From: Flavobacteriaceae bacterium
GTDB lineage: Bacteria > Bacteroidota > Bacteroidia > Flavobacteriales > Flavobacteriaceae
DNA: 16,608 nt
Assembly: GCA_030829155.1 (NCBI GenBank)
Contig: JAURBD010000029.1
Span: 1 to 16,608 of the forward strand
Reading direction: 5' to 3'
The notes below the pieces were generated by a model. The model saw only the letters and a list, made by a program, of their open reading frames with translations. It made no database searches and had not been told where the DNA came from. Below, piece by piece: positions 1 through 7,010 of the stretch; the stretch's first letter is position 1, and every line of letters starts with the position of its first letter. The translations under genes were made by a program, and so were the position numbers.

Positions 1-564
1 ACCTTTCGAAAAAATTTGATTTAGTTCAAATCCTTTGGCATTTACTTTTACCGTTCGGGAACCGTCTGCTTCGGTGTAGGATCCGGCTACACCTGAAGAT
101 GCTATTATGTTATCATTTACAGCAGGTATAACTGTAGTTGTAAATTCATTTATCCAACCGTCAAACAAAGGTTTTACTGTAGCGGATGCAATAGGAGAGG
201 CAGCAGTTTTATTCCCAACTTTTTTCCCTGAGGCATCTAAAGAAGAGTCACTAAACCCCGTTCCTTGATTGAACATATTATCTATCCCGGTTTGCGTTGA
301 AGAAATATTATTCATAGCTGATTTAAGCTCGGTAGCCATATCCAGACGTGCAGTTTGACCAGTGTAGTAGACTGTTGAAATACCTTTTCTTGTAAAGGAA
401 TATTCCTCCGGTGCAATCACTGTAGTGCTGGTTATCGTAACCGTCTCAATCACAGTATTTGTAACGATTCGTTCTACTTCGACTTCTTTAATAACCTCTT
501 CAACTTCTGTTTTAGTACAGTTAAAAAGCAATAATGGCATTAATAATAAATACATTTTTTTCAT
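1..564 (-). CDS. DUF4856-type lipoprotein (N-terminal 188 residues, runs off left edge)
   Basis: Leftward reading frame open from ATG at 564 to base 1, so the C-terminal part lies outside the window. The N-terminus MKKMYLLLMPLLLFNC is a lipoprotein signal with the likely lipidated cysteine at residue 16, followed by an acidic, Glu-rich stretch. Residues of about 45-188 resemble the DUF4856 family from memory: a segment reading EYSFTRKGISTVYYTGQTAR, then MFNQGTGFSD, then NAKGFELNQIFSKG close to the edge. Family members are usually about 350-400 residues, so roughly half is visible. Function is not established. DUF4856 genes are often found near imelysin-like and TonB-dependent iron-uptake genes in Bacteroidota, so a role at the outer membrane linked to iron is plausible but inferred. 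A consensus promoter and two operator-like sites lie just upstream. Confidence 0.85.
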   Translation of the reverse strand, partial: MKKMYLLLMPLLLFNCTKTEVEEVIKEVEVERIVTNTVIETVTITSTTVIAPEEYSFTRKGISTVYYTGQTARLDMATELKSAMNNISSTQTGIDNMFNQGTGFSDSSLDASGKKVGNKTAASPIASATVKPLFDGWINEFTTTVIPAVNDNIIASSGVAGSYTEADGSRTVKVNAKGFELNQIFSKG

Positions 565-570
565 TTGGTT

Positions 571-594
571 TTATTTTTAATTAATCTAAATAAG
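571..594. promoter_or_regulatory. Operator-like imperfect palindrome, copy 1
   Basis: On the minus strand this site begins CTTATTTAGATTAATT and ends in AAAAATAA. The 23 bases 571-593 form an imperfect palindrome (8 of 11 arm positions pair). It is identical at 23 of 24 positions to the site at 639-662, in the opposite orientation. It lies just downstream of the start point predicted from the -7 element, between the promoter and the ATG at 564, where a bound repressor would block transcription. The TTATTT...AAATAA shape suggests a metal-regulator (Fur-like) box, but the regulator is inferred. Confidence 0.55.
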
Positions 595-606
595 AATTAT
601 TTTTAG

Positions 607-636
607 CAAATTTAAAAAAGAAATGATAAAACACAA
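607..636 (-). promoter_or_regulatory. Bacteroidota-type promoter for the DUF4856 lipoprotein gene
   Basis: On the minus strand TAAATTTG (614-607) matches the Bacteroidota -7 consensus TAnnTTTG exactly. A TTG (636-634) lies 19 bases upstream, within the usual -33 spacing. The predicted start point is near base 600, giving a leader of about 36 bases. The two operator-like palindromes at 571-594 and 639-663 sit immediately on either side. Confidence 0.6.
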
Positions 637-638
637 AA

Positions 639-663
639 CTTATTTAGATTAATTTAAAATAAG
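639..663. promoter_or_regulatory. Operator-like imperfect palindrome, copy 2
   Basis: On the plus strand it begins CTTATTTAGATTAATT and ends TAAAATAAG. The outer CTTATTT/AAATAAG arms pair, and 8 of 11 inner arm positions of 640-662 are palindromic. It matches copy 1 at 23 of 24 positions in inverted orientation, with 44 bases between the copies. It abuts the upstream side of the -33 TTG of the lipoprotein promoter. Confidence 0.55.
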
Positions 664-824
664 GTTGAAAAACACTGCAAATATAAGAATTATAAACTAG
701 CAGACATAAAAAAAAGATTAATAAAATTGACCTTTTTTTATAAATGTATTTATGAAAATATGATAAAGAAAAACTGAACTTTTTTACAAGTATACTAGGC
801 TTTTCCAACTTTTTGTCCTGCATT

Positions 825-840
825 TTTAGGATTTCCTAAA
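825..840. promoter_or_regulatory. Perfect 7+2+7 palindrome
   Basis: TTTAGGATTTCCTAAA has 7-base arms that pair exactly around a TT spacer. The two-base spacer makes a stable RNA hairpin unlikely, so a dimeric DNA-binding protein is a better explanation. It lies 128 bases upstream of the ATG at 968. The TTTAGG/CCTAAA half-sites recall metal-regulator (DtxR-type) boxes, but this is only a resemblance. Confidence 0.35.
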
Positions 841-967
841 TAGAAGAATTAACAGTTTCAAGAATAGATTAAATAAGTATTCACAGAGTTTTTATATCTT
901 GTAAATAAATATAAAAATAGTTCAAAAAACTCCAAACAATAATTACTACTTGCTTATTTCAATATCC

Positions 968-2278
968 ATGAAAAAATATTTGCTTTTTATAATATCACTT
1001 TCATGCTTTTTAAATGCTTTTTCTCAGTTTACTGGAACAAATCAGGTTATCAATAATGGAAACATGAGATTTGGAGATGGAACTGAAGTATCCATAACCG
1101 TATCTGGAACATTAAAACAGCCATTTTACCTCAGTGATGCTAATGGATGGAGGCAATTAACATATACTGATATTAGGGGGGGGCAGCAAAGAAAATATCC
1201 TTTGGATTGTACGTTTGGTATTGGTGGAGATGGAACTAATGAATGGAACATCAATGGTGTTGTAAAATCAAACCCTCTTTTTGCATCGGCTACTTTTGAT
1301 TCAAGTAGTTTCAATATTTCTGGGGGTTTTGGATCAGGAAATATTAAGGTTAAAGGAGAAGTTACAATCGGAACTTCTCAATTAGAAGTAATTAATGACT
1401 ACAGCATTGGATCAGGAGACAATTTTATTAAAGTAACCACAACAATTAAAAATATTGGTTCAGCAGCTGTTACAAACCTGAGATATTGGGTTGGTACAAG
1501 AGATGACTTCGTTGGCGGTACAGACGAACCAATAAAAGAAAGGGGCAACTTGGTTAACGGATCTTTTCAAAAATTAACTTTAATTACTCAACAATCATCA
1601 GCACTGAGGATCTTAACCCTTGACGAAGGAATTTTATTTTTTACTAAATCGACGAGTGCAAACACCTCTGTTGCAGATTATGATTTTGATTATAATGTTT
1701 CGGAGACTGTAACTCCATCTACAGTTCAGATTTCAACTGAAAATGACGGATCATATAGTTTGTATGTCCGTATGCAAGATATAGCAGTTGGCGAATCCGA
1801 TTCTTTCACATGGTATTATGCAGCCGCACCATTGGACGAACTAAATGATGTTGTTAAAGATGTTGCTATATCAAGTTGTCCAACTTGTATTGTAGATACA
1901 GATGGTGATGGCTTGTTAGATCCAAATGATAGTTGTCCATATGCAGCTGGTGTGTCTGATTTAAATGGATGTCCATGGTCTATTTATGTAGGTAATAATT
2001 ACAAAACTACTACTGTTTCTAATAGTATAGAAATCGCTAATGAAACATTTTTATGTTCATCAACAGATCCAAATTATTATAACATTGCTTATCACACTGG
2101 AGCTTCAGCAGAGCCCATCGTTGGAGACAACCTCATTTACAATAACAACTACCCCACTCCACATGGCTTATTATTTGAAAATGAAGGTTTTGCTATTATG
2201 AAACTTCGCGATTATAACAAAATCATTGAAGTTAAAAAATCAGATGGTGAAATTGTGGCTATTTATAATTGTAATTAG
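968..2278 (+). CDS. Secreted surface protein with a thrombospondin type-3 calcium-binding repeat
   Basis: 436 residues when begun at ATG 968. A TTG at 950 would add six residues ahead of the signal peptide and is unlikely. Residues 1-19 are a signal peptide (MKKYLLFIISLSCFLNAFS, cleavage before Gln20). Residues of about 20-300 are Gly/Ser/Thr/Asn-rich and look beta-stranded; I do not recognise a family. Residues of about 305-338 hold DTDGDGLLDPNDSCP followed by a second short cysteine segment ending NGCPW, the Asp-rich calcium-binding pattern of thrombospondin type-3 repeats. The last ~95 residues form a small module with YHTG, VGD, DGEI and a terminal YNC, of a kind I recall at the ends of other Bacteroidota surface proteins. 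No clear type IX secretion sorting domain is seen. Codons 70-72 (AGG GGG GGG) contain a G8 run. Probably exported to the periplasm or cell surface; function unknown. Confidence 0.8.
   Translation: MKKYLLFIISLSCFLNAFSQFTGTNQVINNGNMRFGDGTEVSITVSGTLKQPFYLSDANGWRQLTYTDIRGGQQRKYPLDCTFGIGGDGTNEWNINGVVKSNPLFASATFDSSSFNISGGFGSGNIKVKGEVTIGTSQLEVINDYSIGSGDNFIKVTTTIKNIGSAAVTNLRYWVGTRDDFVGGTDEPIKERGNLVNGSFQKLTLITQQSSALRILTLDEGILFFTKSTSANTSVADYDFDYNVSETVTPSTVQISTENDGSYSLYVRMQDIAVGESDSFTWYYAAAPLDELNDVVKDVAISSCPTCIVDTDGDGLLDPNDSCPYAAGVSDLNGCPWSIYVGNNYKTTTVSNSIEIANETFLCSSTDPNYYNIAYHTGASAEPIVGDNLIYNNNYPTPHGLLFENEGFAIMKLRDYNKIIEVKKSDGEIVAIYNCN
1176..1183 (+). repeat. G8 homopolymer inside a surface-protein gene
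   Basis: Eight consecutive G in an otherwise A/T-rich gene, encoding Arg-Gly-Gly near residue 71. Loss of one G would bring a TAA at 1263-1265 into frame; gain of one G would bring a TAA at 1237-1239 into frame. Either change would truncate the protein to about 90-100 residues. The length and place fit a slipped-strand switch, but variation cannot be shown from one sequence. Confidence 0.7.
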
Positions 2279-2369
2279 TATTAAACGATATTAAAATAAA
2301 CTGAAAATACGGAATCTAGATAAAACCGTTTAACGAAAAAAAAATCATTAATAATTCAACTTTATAACT

Positions 2370-2894
2370 ATGTCAAATTCTTTTGTAAAAAATTTAGTTG
2401 TTGTTTTACTTTTTGTTTCACAGGTTTCTCTGGGGCAAAATCAGAATCAGGCTCATGTAGAGATAAGTAAATCTAAAAAGTTAAAAAAACAAAAGACCCC
2501 TTTAAATGCCTCAACAAAAGTTATCAAACCAATAACAGTTGATTTTAATAATTATTCACATATGGTCTTGGTTACAATAAATAATTTAAACTCTTCAAGT
2601 AAAGGTTGGTATGATATTTATCAAGAACGTCTTTCGAATTCACCATTAAAAATCTTAAACCCTTTTAAAGTTGACAATATAAAAGCGGTTTATGATCGTA
2701 ACTTTTTGAAAAATATAAAAAATCCTAAATATTTATATCTTGAATATTATAGATATTATGGGTCTGAAAAAGACCCTCGAGAAACTAGATTAACAAAAAT
2801 AATTGTACGTGATTTTAAAGATCAAATTATATATTCTGTAGAACATACCAACGTTTCTATGGAAAAAACATTGGCTCCTTTTATAGACTTCTAA
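2370..2894 (+). CDS. Small secreted protein of unknown function
   Basis: 174 residues. Residues 1-22 form a signal peptide (hydrophobic core VVVLLFVSQVSLG, likely cut before Gln23), followed by a basic Lys-rich linker (KSKKLKKQK) at about residues 34-42. The mature domain from about residue 54 has HMVLVTINN, a central ILNPFKVDN, then a Tyr-rich segment (YLYLEYYRYYG) and ends KTLAPFIDF. I do not recognise a named family; it looks like a compact periplasmic or outer-membrane-associated domain. It starts 91 bases after the type-3-repeat gene on the same strand, so the two may be co-transcribed. It meets the leftward dipeptidase gene tail to tail 69 bases downstream, where no terminator hairpin was found. 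Confidence 0.75.
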   Translation: MSNSFVKNLVVVLLFVSQVSLGQNQNQAHVEISKSKKLKKQKTPLNASTKVIKPITVDFNNYSHMVLVTINNLNSSSKGWYDIYQERLSNSPLKILNPFKVDNIKAVYDRNFLKNIKNPKYLYLEYYRYYGSEKDPRETRLTKIIVRDFKDQIIYSVEHTNVSMEKTLAPFIDF

Positions 2895-2963
2895 ATCTAT
2901 AATGAATCTCGAAAGGTTAAGAATTCTAATCGAAAAAAAATATACTTTAGATCAATTCAAAAG

Positions 2964-4031
2964 TTATCTCCATACCCTACAAAGAAATTTTATAAAGTTT
3001 TGACTCATTATATTCTCAATATCTCTTTTGGAATATCCTTTTTTAGAAAGCATTGATGGAATCTTTTGAAGATCGGCTATCGTGTCTAAATCAAGAGGAG
3101 ATTGTTCTTTCCCAAATGCTCCATCTAAATCCGTTCCAATGCCAACATGAGATGAATTTCCAGATAATTGACAAATATGATCGATGTTATCAATCATTTG
3201 GTCTAAAGTTACTCCCACACTCTTGGGTGTAGATTTTCCTCTAATCCAATTGGGCACCATCATCCAAGCATCCAATGCTATTCCAATAACCGCATCTCTT
3301 CCAATCAATTCTTTAATTTGTTCATCAGAAAATTGACGATTATGGTTTACGAATTTTCTACAGTTATTGTGACTTGCCCAAACAGGGCCCTCATAAACTT
3401 TCATTGTTTCCCAGAAACTTACATCACATAAATGGGTAGCATCAAGAATTAAATTTAACTCTTCTATTTTTTTTAACAATGCTTTTCCCTTGACTCCTAT
3501 TCCACCCACAGAATCAGTTCCATATGCATAAATTCCTGGTCCATAATGAGCAGGACCAATTGCTCTCAATCCTTGATTGTAAGATTTTTCTAAATACTCC
3601 ATATTCAAAATTGAATCAGCACCCTCCAAACTTAGAATATATCCAATTGGTTTTTTGGAAACGTCATTGTTTTTCCAAAGGGTTATATGCTCATTTAGTT
3701 CTTTTGTATTTGTAATCTGAACCATTTCGCCTAAATCCTCCATAGCCTTGTACCAGGCCAGCTGTCCTTGAGTCTGAGCCCATGCCTGTTGTGGTGAATT
3801 CCAGCCCGGTAATTCACTTTCTTTTTTTACGTAACGAGCAATCTGAGTGGCTACGCAAATACCTATATTTCCTTTCCGCATTGCATCCAGAGAAACAGTA
3901 TTTTTTTCTCTGTCTGGTTTATCAGTCATTCCGATTTCACTTTTTCTTATATCCGCAACCTTCAAAGTTAAATCTCTATTCCATTCCATGGCATTCATGG
4001 CAAGGTCGAGGTGGGCGTCGAGTATAAACAT
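2964..4031 (-). CDS. Membrane dipeptidase family (peptidase M19) metallohydrolase
   Basis: 355 residues. The family is a binuclear-zinc TIM-barrel amidohydrolase that cleaves dipeptides; several bacterial members prefer an L-residue followed by a D-residue. The expected metal and active-site positions are visible: H-x-D at residues 7 and 9 (ILDAHLDLA), Glu136 in SLEGADS, His200 in LDATHLCD, His221 in WASHNN, and an Asp in GIGTDLDG (301). There is no signal peptide, so it should act in the cytoplasm, unlike the anchored animal renal dipeptidase. It is last in the leftward block, 16 bases after the PLP enzyme gene. With a permease, a RidA protein and a D-amino-acid-type PLP enzyme upstream, it could release a D-amino acid from imported dipeptides. 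The family call is firm; the substrate is inferred. Confidence 0.9.
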   Translation of the reverse strand: MFILDAHLDLAMNAMEWNRDLTLKVADIRKSEIGMTDKPDREKNTVSLDAMRKGNIGICVATQIARYVKKESELPGWNSPQQAWAQTQGQLAWYKAMEDLGEMVQITNTKELNEHITLWKNNDVSKKPIGYILSLEGADSILNMEYLEKSYNQGLRAIGPAHYGPGIYAYGTDSVGGIGVKGKALLKKIEELNLILDATHLCDVSFWETMKVYEGPVWASHNNCRKFVNHNRQFSDEQIKELIGRDAVIGIALDAWMMVPNWIRGKSTPKSVGVTLDQMIDNIDHICQLSGNSSHVGIGTDLDGAFGKEQSPLDLDTIADLQKIPSMLSKKGYSKRDIENIMSQNFIKFLCRVWR

Positions 4032-4047
4032 ATTTTCTATTTAATTT

Positions 4048-5166
4048 TTATGAGGTCACAATTGAGTAGTCTCTTGCTGCAATCTTCCAACTCCCTATTA
4101 TTTCTCCCCCAATTACCGTTAACACTTTATCATATTTAGTAACCGTAGGGCAAATATGGGTTGGTATGGAGTAACAAATCTCACCGATTCGATATTTTTC
4201 AGATTCATCACACTTAACAACAAAATGTTCTTCACTGTGACTTATTGGTTTATATTTCTTGAAATTGAGAAGATTTAATCTAGGAAATTTCATTTCTGCT
4301 GCAACAGACTTATGCCCTAGGTTTAAACAAATCAAATTAGGATCAGGTTTGCTTACGATATTACCAACTAAAACAGCAGCCCTAAGAAATTTTAAATCTT
4401 TATATGTATCAGCATATCCTTGATCCCACAATAAAGATGTTCCTGGACTTACTTCCACATTATTTCGTTTTACATGAATAGGAAAAGTAGGAGTTCCTCC
4501 AGCAACAATGGTTTTGATTGTTATTCCGAGAAGTTCTATTTGATTTTTTAGTTTTAGAACCAAATCAAAATCTTTATCACAAATTTCCTTCCGTAAATTA
4601 AAATCCGATTCATGAATATGCCCATCATAAACATGAAGTCCTTTGGCAACTAAATTTGTGGACTCTTCTATTTTTTGATACAACAATACCGCTTCATTAT
4701 TGGGTTTTATTCCAGTTCTATTCATTCCACTGTTGATATCCATCCAGATCGGTATTTGCAAATGCTTTTTGCAGGCTATGGAGTTCATTTTAAGCATTAT
4801 TTCATAATCATCTACAATTGTTGCTATTATTGAATTTGGATACTTGATCGTCAATTCAAAAAATCTATTGATATGAATACCCGCGGGTTGCATGGCCAGA
4901 AGAATATCTTTAACTCCACGTTGAGCAAGTAATTCAGCTTCAGAAAGGGTTGCACATTTAAATTTTGAAATACCGTATTTTAATTGCAGGTCTACTATCT
5001 CTGCAATTTTATGCGTTTTTATGTGAGGTCTCAAGGAATTGGTTCCTCCAGATATTTTGATCATCATTTTAATATTCTCAACAATTCTATCTGGATACAC
5101 CAAAAGGGCTGGAGAAATTACCTTTTCAATATTATCTACCTCATACCAATTACTTCCTTTTCTCAT
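4048..5166 (-). CDS. Fold-type III PLP enzyme of the D-serine dehydratase / D-threonine aldolase family
   Basis: 372 residues. The N-terminal alanine-racemase-type barrel has PHIKTHK at 47-53, with Lys50 the likely PLP Schiff-base lysine, then GMNRTGI and GGTPTFP for cofactor and phosphate contacts. The C-terminal D-ser_dehydrat domain has PTHICPT with His337 and Cys339. From memory, animal D-serine dehydratase binds zinc with an H-x-C pair, while bacterial D-threonine aldolase uses H-x-D. H-x-C therefore leans toward a dehydratase making pyruvate and ammonia from D-serine, or acting on a related D-beta-hydroxy amino acid. Automated annotation would probably say D-threonine aldolase-like. Its ATG lies directly against the stop of the RidA gene with no spacer, so translation is probably coupled, and RidA would deal with the 2-aminoacrylate a dehydratase makes. 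Confidence 0.85.
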   Translation of the reverse strand: MRKGSNWYEVDNIEKVISPALLVYPDRIVENIKMMIKISGGTNSLRPHIKTHKIAEIVDLQLKYGISKFKCATLSEAELLAQRGVKDILLAMQPAGIHINRFFELTIKYPNSIIATIVDDYEIMLKMNSIACKKHLQIPIWMDINSGMNRTGIKPNNEAVLLYQKIEESTNLVAKGLHVYDGHIHESDFNLRKEICDKDFDLVLKLKNQIELLGITIKTIVAGGTPTFPIHVKRNNVEVSPGTSLLWDQGYADTYKDLKFLRAAVLVGNIVSKPDPNLICLNLGHKSVAAEMKFPRLNLLNFKKYKPISHSEEHFVVKCDESEKYRIGEICYSIPTHICPTVTKYDKVLTVIGGEIIGSWKIAARDYSIVTS

Positions 5167-5631
5167 TTAATATAACTCAAACATTGCTTCTACCTCAACT
5201 GGAATACCGTCAGGTAAAAACATACCTACAGCACTTCTTACACCAATCCCCTGCTCTTTTCCAAACACATCTACCATTAATTCACTAAATCCGTTCATAA
5301 CATAAGGTTGTTTTTCAAAATCTTGTGAAGAATTAACCATACCCAATACCTTAACTACTCTTTTAATTTTATCTAAACTTCCAAAATGTGTTTGAATACT
5401 CGATAACATGGTCAAACCTACTTGACGTGCTGCTAATTTTCCTTCCTCTAAATCTAAATTATCTCCCAAGCGTCCCTGCATCAATGTTCCGTCATTTTGC
5501 ATTGGCCCCTGTCCCGAAACATATAAAAATTTATCTACAACTAATACGGGTCTATATACACCAGCTGGTTTGGGGGCTGGTGGAAACACTAAGTTTAATT
5601 CTTTTACTTTTTGTGAGGGTAAATTATTCAT
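5167..5631 (-). CDS. RidA (YjgF/YER057c/UK114) family enamine/imine deaminase
   Basis: 154 residues, a little longer than the usual ~128-residue RidA because of an N-terminal extension (KVKELNLVFPPAPKPAGVY). The core has LYVSGQGP, a central NLDLEEGKLAARQ, and a C-terminal GVRSAVGMFLPDG plus VEVEAMFEL. The arginine in this last part corresponds to the RidA active-site arginine. The family hydrolyses reactive enamines and imines such as 2-aminoacrylate released by PLP dehydratases. It is packed between the permease gene (9-base gap upstream) and the PLP enzyme gene (no gap downstream), so it is almost certainly in the same transcript and probably acts on the PLP enzyme's product. The long form may be a different Rid subfamily with its own preference. 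Confidence 0.9.
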   Translation of the reverse strand: MNNLPSQKVKELNLVFPPAPKPAGVYRPVLVVDKFLYVSGQGPMQNDGTLMQGRLGDNLDLEEGKLAARQVGLTMLSSIQTHFGSLDKIKRVVKVLGMVNSSQDFEKQPYVMNGFSELMVDVFGKEQGIGVRSAVGMFLPDGIPVEVEAMFELY

Positions 5632-5640
5632 TTGTTAATT

Positions 5641-6957
5641 TTATATAAATATGTTTAGTATTAAAACGCCTATTAACCCCATAATTCCGATGGTAGTTTC
5701 CATAACGGTCCAGGTCGAAAGTGTTTCTTTAACAGAAAGATTGAAGTATTCTTTGAACATCCAAAAGCCCCCATCGTTTACGTGAGATAACATCAGACTT
5801 CCAGAGCCTATAGCTAAAACCATCAGCTCAGGGCTAACTTCGGAACTTGAAACTATTGGGAGTACTATCCCTGCGGCTGTTAAACCCGCAACAGTTGCCG
5901 ATCCAACGCAAACCCTAATAATAGTTGCAATTAGCCAAGCTAAAAATAATGGAGATATGTAAAAACCTTTTAATAATTCTCCTATGTAGTCGCTAACCCC
6001 ACTATCTATTAAAATTTGCTTTAAAGCACCTGCTCCTGCAATAATTAATAAAACCATCGTTATGCTTGAAACGGAACTCGATATCGAATTCATCAAGGCT
6101 GTCATCTTTTTTCCACGCGAAATACCAAGGGTATAGATTGCTACCATAACAGAAATCAGCATTGCTACTACAGGATTGCCCAGAAAAATAACAACATCGC
6201 TAAAAATAGAATCTTTAGCTATGAAAAAGGTTAAAAGTGTTGAAAGAATAATTAATATAACTGGGAGTAATGCAGTAAATACACTAATGGCCATACTAGG
6301 CATTTCCTCATCTTTCAGAACGATTGGATTATGAAATTCTTTCAAGGGAGTGGCATTAATATTTTTTATGGTTCTTGAAAATAATGGACCTGCAACAATA
6401 ATTGCAGGAATGGCAATGATAATTCCGTACAATAAGGTTTTACCTATATCAGCACTAAACATATCTGCGATAGCTGTAGGTGCTGGATGAGGAGGTAAAA
6501 AACCATGGGTAACTGACAAAGAAGCAAGCATGGGTATGCCTACAAAAATCAAAGGTAATCTTGTTGAAGCTGCAACGGTAAAAACCAAGGGGATTAAGAT
6601 TACAAAACCTACTGAATAAAACATGGGAATACCAACAATAAAACCCGCTAGAACAACTGCCCATTGTATGTTTTTTATTCCAAAACTTGAAACTAATCTC
6701 GAGGTAATTCTTTGTGCAGCGCCACTATCGGCAACAAGTTTTCCAAGCATTGCTCCCAACCCTAAAATCATAACCAAATAACCGAGTGTATTTCCCATTC
6801 CAGTTTGAATTGATTTGATAATGGTTTCTAACTCCATACCCTGAAAAACTCCCACAAAAATGCAGCTAATGATGAATGATATAAATGCATTGAGTTTAAA
6901 TTTTGCTATTAAAATGAATAACAATAATATTCCGAGAATGACAATTAATAAAGGCAT
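5641..6957 (-). CDS. GntP family permease (gluconate / D-serine type H+ symporter)
   Basis: 438 residues, the usual size of GntP/DsdX permeases. About twelve hydrophobic segments run through the protein, starting at residue 2 (PLLIVILGILLLFILIA) and ending at the C-terminus. Family marks are GFLPPHPAPTA in the middle and SHVNDGGFW near the end. Inner-membrane protein. Family members carry gluconate, other sugar acids, or D-serine (DsdX). No sugar-acid kinase or dehydratase lies nearby, while D-amino-acid-type enzymes follow in the same transcript, so D-serine, a related D-amino acid or a small peptide-like acid is the better guess. It lies 53 bases after the thioesterase gene. Confidence 0.88.
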   Translation of the reverse strand: MPLLIVILGILLLFILIAKFKLNAFISFIISCIFVGVFQGMELETIIKSIQTGMGNTLGYLVMILGLGAMLGKLVADSGAAQRITSRLVSSFGIKNIQWAVVLAGFIVGIPMFYSVGFVILIPLVFTVAASTRLPLIFVGIPMLASLSVTHGFLPPHPAPTAIADMFSADIGKTLLYGIIIAIPAIIVAGPLFSRTIKNINATPLKEFHNPIVLKDEEMPSMAISVFTALLPVILIILSTLLTFFIAKDSIFSDVVIFLGNPVVAMLISVMVAIYTLGISRGKKMTALMNSISSSVSSITMVLLIIAGAGALKQILIDSGVSDYIGELLKGFYISPLFLAWLIATIIRVCVGSATVAGLTAAGIVLPIVSSSEVSPELMVLAIGSGSLMLSHVNDGGFWMFKEYFNLSVKETLSTWTVMETTIGIMGLIGVLILNIFI

Positions 6958-7010
6958 GTGTCTAGTGAGTTCTTTTATTAAAATTAAATTAGCTGAATCG
7001 AAAATAGGCT

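Larger units (their letters stand above)
565..967. other. Divergent intergenic region, no gene seen
   Basis: About 400 bases between the leftward lipoprotein and the rightward secreted protein. Besides the promoter and paired sites at 571-663 and the palindrome at 825-840, it is A/T-rich sequence with no credible open frame and no RNA gene that I recognise. I could not find a convincing TAnnTTTG element for the rightward gene; TATATCTTG at about 893-901 is the nearest, weak candidate. Confidence 0.6.

Noticed and set aside
950..967. Upstream TTG start for the type-3-repeat protein
   Set aside because: It would put six residues ahead of a well-formed signal peptide that starts MKK at 968; the ATG at 968 is better.
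1126..1314. Antisense open frames inside the surface protein, dipeptidase, aconitase and SulP genes
   Set aside because: They lie entirely within strongly supported genes on the other strand and show no family features.
2281..2333. Inverted TTAAACG / CGTTTAA as a terminator between the two secreted-protein genes
   Set aside because: Seven-base arms with a 39-base loop and no T-run after it are too weak for a terminator in A/T-rich DNA.
2895..2963. Terminator between the convergent small secreted-protein and dipeptidase genes
   Set aside because: Only a five-pair stem with a G-U pair could be drawn around AGAATTC, and the A/T run is on the wrong side for either gene.
5641..6957. Gluconate transport as the specific role of the GntP permease
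   Set aside because: No gluconate kinase, dehydratase or sugar-acid gene is nearby and the neighbours are D-amino-acid-type enzymes; only the family is claimed.
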